Positions 60,640 through 64,000 of a stretch of 64,000 nt of DNA are shown piece after piece. Made by a program: the position numbers and the translations under genes. Position 1 is the first letter of the stretch. The number at the start of each line of letters is the position of its first letter. The stretch spans positions 302,501 to 366,500 of the forward strand of contig JARHVA010008357.1 in NCBI GenBank assembly GCA_037957365.1, in the 5' to 3' direction. Below the pieces are notes generated by a model. It was not told where the DNA came from, did not search any database, and saw only the letters and a program-made list of their open reading frames with translations. This DNA is from Torreya grandis (lineage: Eukaryota > Streptophyta > Pinopsida > Cupressales > Taxaceae).

Positions 60640-62100
60640 GAATATTTTATGAGTTTAGTCTATCACATGTTACCCTATTTCACTAGATACCATATAATAT
60701 TCACCTAATAATTACACTAGCAGAACAATGGAATCCTACCACTTCTACTTTATGGTTGTTGACAAGTGAGATGACCATCAATTTCAAGGATGTGTGATGC
60801 ATCCTATAGATTCATATTATTGTATATAGGCCCATGATTATGGATATAATGGGTTTAGGTTATGTATAGCAGGCACATATATTCATTACAAGTAGACTTA
60901 AGGGCATTAATCAAGGTGGTACTATGTTGTTGGAGTAGATTGTATGAGCTAATGTTGCATGATTATGTCATTTTATATGTTTCATATTGGACTCAACTAT
61001 AGTAGTATATATAGGATCAGTGTCCATATTATATCATATGTATCACATAGTTTGATCCATTGAATAAATTCATACTAGATATTTGTGGGTTTAATATGTT
61101 AGCTCATTTGTATTAAGAGTTATATAGATCCTCATTGGAAGTGTATGCAGGTGGTATTTAGACTAATAATATGTCTAATATATGGTCATATGATCACTTT
61201 AATGTGTTTTTTACCTCATAAATATTGGGCTTATTTTGATATATTTAAAGATTGATGTGTGCTACCAGGATAGAGGGTGTTGAGTACCATTGAGTAAAAA
61301 GTTATTTTAGAAAGGCTGACACCTTATATGGGCCATGAGACATGGCTTAAGGATGCTCAAAAGTTACAATTTTTATCAATTACTATATGGATATAGGTTT
61401 ATTCTACTAATGTTTATGATAATTTTTAGTATGAACGAGTGATTCATTAGTTTGGGTTAACTCAAGATATGGCTCTGGTGTCTTATTCATAGACATAATG
61501 ATAGATTGTATATAATAATATGTTTTAATCTAGGTCTTATAGGTGTGGATTTTGTCTCATATTCTAGTGACAGACCAAGATCTTATGTTTCCATTATAAT
61601 ATGGTGATTATTTAGGGTGTACTATAGCCTATACGTAGTGGAGGGATAATTCATGATGTGTATCATTATTTATAATTGTATAAGATGATCCTAGCATTTT
61701 ACCCTAGCATAGGGTGGAGGAAAAAAATATGAATTAGGTGTGCCACATATACCATAGCCTTAAACATAGCATATTTATGGAGATACCCAAGTTGTGGTGA
61801 CCATAGTTAAGTGTAATTATTGTAAACTATTGGTTTTTTGTATTTTTTATAGTTGTTTAGAGTTTGCTAAAAATGTATTAACATAATGGTATATTTTAGG
61901 TGATGCCTATAGGTATATGATAGTATATGCATCAATATTTAATTTGACATAAAAAAATTCATATGATGTAGTAGGTAGTGGCTTGATTGAGAGAGTAGAT
62001 AATATTACTAACAATAATGCATATTTGTTTTATTTTTATGTAATCATAGTGGCAGTGTATATTGTGGCTACCACTAAGTGTGATGACTTCTAATTTGAGA
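60640..62100 (+). pseudogene. Plant mobile domain (PMD) protein remnant
   Basis: Plus-strand residues match the conserved PMD fold of MAIN/MAIL-type and transposon-borne proteins. NIHLIITLAEQWNPTTSTLW (60696-60755) corresponds to the L..AL.ERW.P.T.TF block. TSEMTINFKDV (60765-60797) is the GEMT.TL.DV block, with the next codons matching W-R-I-L-R-I except for W-to-stop and R-to-stop changes. In another frame, RLTPYMGHETWLKDAQKLQF (61313-61372) and YERVIH.FGLTQDMALVSYS (about 61430-61485) match the C-terminal half (R.LRQFGL.Q). The C-terminal limit is uncertain. Transposable elements of MULE and Ty3/gypsy type are known to carry PMD. Here it lies directly upstream of a gypsy gag. Confidence 0.65.
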
Positions 62101-62199
62101 TTTATGGATGGCCTACACTAAGCTTGAATTATAATTTATCTAGATATTTACTTATTTTATTTTATGCTTTGTATTATGCAGACTAAAGGGAGTGAATGA

Positions 62200-64000
62200 T
62201 GAGAAATGGAGAGATAAAACTTGAACCTAAACGAATAATATGGAGGATGTAAATAACAAGAAAGAGAATAAATGTATATGGCTTGATAAAGAGAGAGATG
62301 TGATAACAAATGTGATGGAATAAACAAAATTATCCTCATGAACTGTGATTAGGAGTATAATAGAGAATTCAAAGTGTATGGGAGAAGATAGACCTCCAAG
62401 AGAATATGGAGACTTAAAAGAGGGGGAAATCAGAGTACTAAAAGTATTTGAGGGTGCCAAAGACATTGAAGGGAATGTGAAAGATTGGGAAAGTGATTAA
62501 AAAATTTGAAACAAAGAGAACAAAGAGAACATGTCAAGGTTGAAAATAAGTGAAAAAATAAGTGAGAATGTAGTTTTAGGAAGCATTTAGAGGGGAGGAT
62601 ATTATTTGGATAATAGGAAGGACAATATCTTAAATAAGTATTACTAAATCATAGAATAAATTCAAGTTAAAGTTAAAGTGAGGGATATACCTCAAATAAT
62701 GTTCATTCAATCCAATGGGATGCATCCCTCATGCCTAATCTGTTAACATTATTAAGTAGAATAGAAGTTGAGTGGCATGTTAAGTTATTTGACAATTTTA
62801 TGATTATATTTTGAAATCTAAGTTTATAAACTCAGAAATTGATAGAAAATATGAATATTGGTACTCTAAAGACAAATACATCAAATTCTACAACATCAAT
62901 AAATTTTAGTCCAAAATAACTAGCTTCCAAGTGCAATTTCATAAAACATGGCTCTCAATCAAAGAATTTTTATGACTCTAACACCTTACAATGGTTATCT
63001 TGACCTCATATAGAATTTTTGATATAATAAATGAAATGGTAGGATAAATGTGTCATCACCGATGATGTGAAGAAGTGTGAGTTTGTAGGAGCCTTGACAG
63101 GCAGAGCTATATAATTCATATATAAAAGTAATCCAACTAAATTAGATTTGCAAGATGTTAAGAATAAAATGATTAGGGAATTAAAGATGTATAAATGCCC
63201 AATCCAAAACATTCAAGACTTGAAGGAAATTTTCCAAAATATAGGAGAATTAATTTTGGATTATGACTATAGATTCTCAGATTTTATATAGCAAGTGAAT
63301 TTCTAATTGCAATATATAGACAAATCTAATTGGTTCATAGAAGGCATACAACCTAGGATTTAGTTTGCTATCACACAAATGCAATTTTTTTTTAATATTG
63401 ATCCTTGATTGGCTATGATTTAGGTTGAGTAGATAGAAGACTATGGAGAAAGTATGCATCCCATTACAAAGATAGATGATAATATAGATGGTGTCCTAAA
63501 AAATATGAAATAATTACATGAAAAAAACAAACCAAAAGTGTCTATATGGTTCATGGAGTGTGGTAAGAAAGGAAAATATAGGAAGATTTTCCAAAAATAA
63601 AAATAAAAAGCTATGTGAAATTTGTCACATAGTGGGACATCCCACTACTAAGTTTCACATTTTGTAAGAATACATACAGTAACCTCACAAAATATATTAT
63701 ACTTTTTTTAAATCCCATAATCATAATGAGAATAATTTCAAATCACATTAGTAGATGAAGGAATACATCATTGGTAATGTATTCATAATAGGTGTGTAGC
63801 ATGTTCTAACTATGAAACCCAAAGTTACAATTTCGGATGTGGATATTACATAAGTTATGCAAACTGTGCTTAGGTGGATGTCACAATATCCTATGTATCA
63901 ACCTCAGGATCTTATAGGATATATAATGCATTCAACGCAATAATAGGTTAGATGGACACCTCCATCACCATAACACCAATAACCTGTAATTATGTGCTTC
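62200..64000 (+). pseudogene. Ty3/gypsy gag of the element C family, partial (element F)
   Basis: From 62205 the sequence matches element C's 24360 onward. The gag core lies around 63045-63300 (DVKKCEFVGALTGRAI, then KLDLQDVKNKMIRELKMYK and IQDLKEIFQNIGE), followed by AITQMQFF and MIQVEQIEDYGESM-like residues (63370-63450). A zinc-knuckle remnant CEICHIVGHPTTKFH lies at 63614-63658, with the final Cys missing. A WTPPSP-like tail (63955-63970) matches the C copy at 41213. The element continues beyond the window, so pol cannot be seen. Stops at Gln/Arg positions and frameshifts show decay. Confidence 0.75.

Noticed and set aside
62140..62182. Pyrimidine tract followed by tatgcag as an intron 3' splice site
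   Set aside because: It lies between the PMD remnant and gag, with no matching 5' site or spliced frame that I can show.
1..64000. Host genes, tRNA, rRNA, CRISPR arrays, bacterial-type operons
   Set aside because: None seen. All recognised coding belongs to decayed transposable elements, and the composition is plant nuclear.

Overview
The window looks like nuclear DNA of a seed plant with a large, repeat-filled genome. It is very AT-rich (roughly 30% G+C by eye), CpG is rare, and no intact protein gene is visible: the longest open frame in 64 kb is 197 codons and belongs to a broken retrotransposon. Everything recognisable is plant transposable-element sequence: Ty1/copia and Ty3/gypsy LTR elements, large non-coding LTR elements and an L1-type LINE, all in advanced decay. 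Many in-frame stops sit where family members carry Gln, Arg or Trp codons, as expected if methylated cytosines have been lost to deamination. The base composition and the long gypsy elements fit a gymnosperm. The very AT-rich gnetophyte Welwitschia is one candidate, but that is inference and not proven here.

Layout. 1-9934: minus-strand copia element A (its 3' LTR is cut by the window edge, its 5' LTR is at 9507-9934), with a second minus-strand LTR element B (2055-6229, 332-bp LTRs, no recognisable coding) inserted between A's integrase and reverse transcriptase. 9935-20090: mostly featureless AT-rich DNA with a short unidentified coding remnant (10135-10450), a 16-bp palindrome, an (AT)18 tract, and a tandem pair of 1.66-kb repeats (13023-16338). 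20095-22920: a 5'-truncated LINE.

23285-51894: a three-level nest. Ty3/gypsy element C (LTRs near 23285-23807 and 51373-51894) is split inside gag by SIRE-like copia element D (25282-40440). D is split at the start of its integrase by non-coding, minus-strand LTR element E (30140-37217). E's 5-bp target duplication (GATAT/GCTAT) falls inside a D codon run that reads through once E is ignored. D has lost its whole reverse transcriptase. C keeps recognisable RT, RNase H, integrase with a GPY module, and a long extra reading frame downstream of pol.

51895-60600: no identified gene, but a decayed minus-strand reading frame of unknown family (53830-54720 and 56180-57120), a diverged third copy of the 1.66-kb repeat, and several short tandem repeats. 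60640-64000: a decayed plant mobile domain (PMD) coding region followed on the same strand by a gag of the same family as element C, running off the right edge. No host gene, tRNA, rRNA or CRISPR was found.
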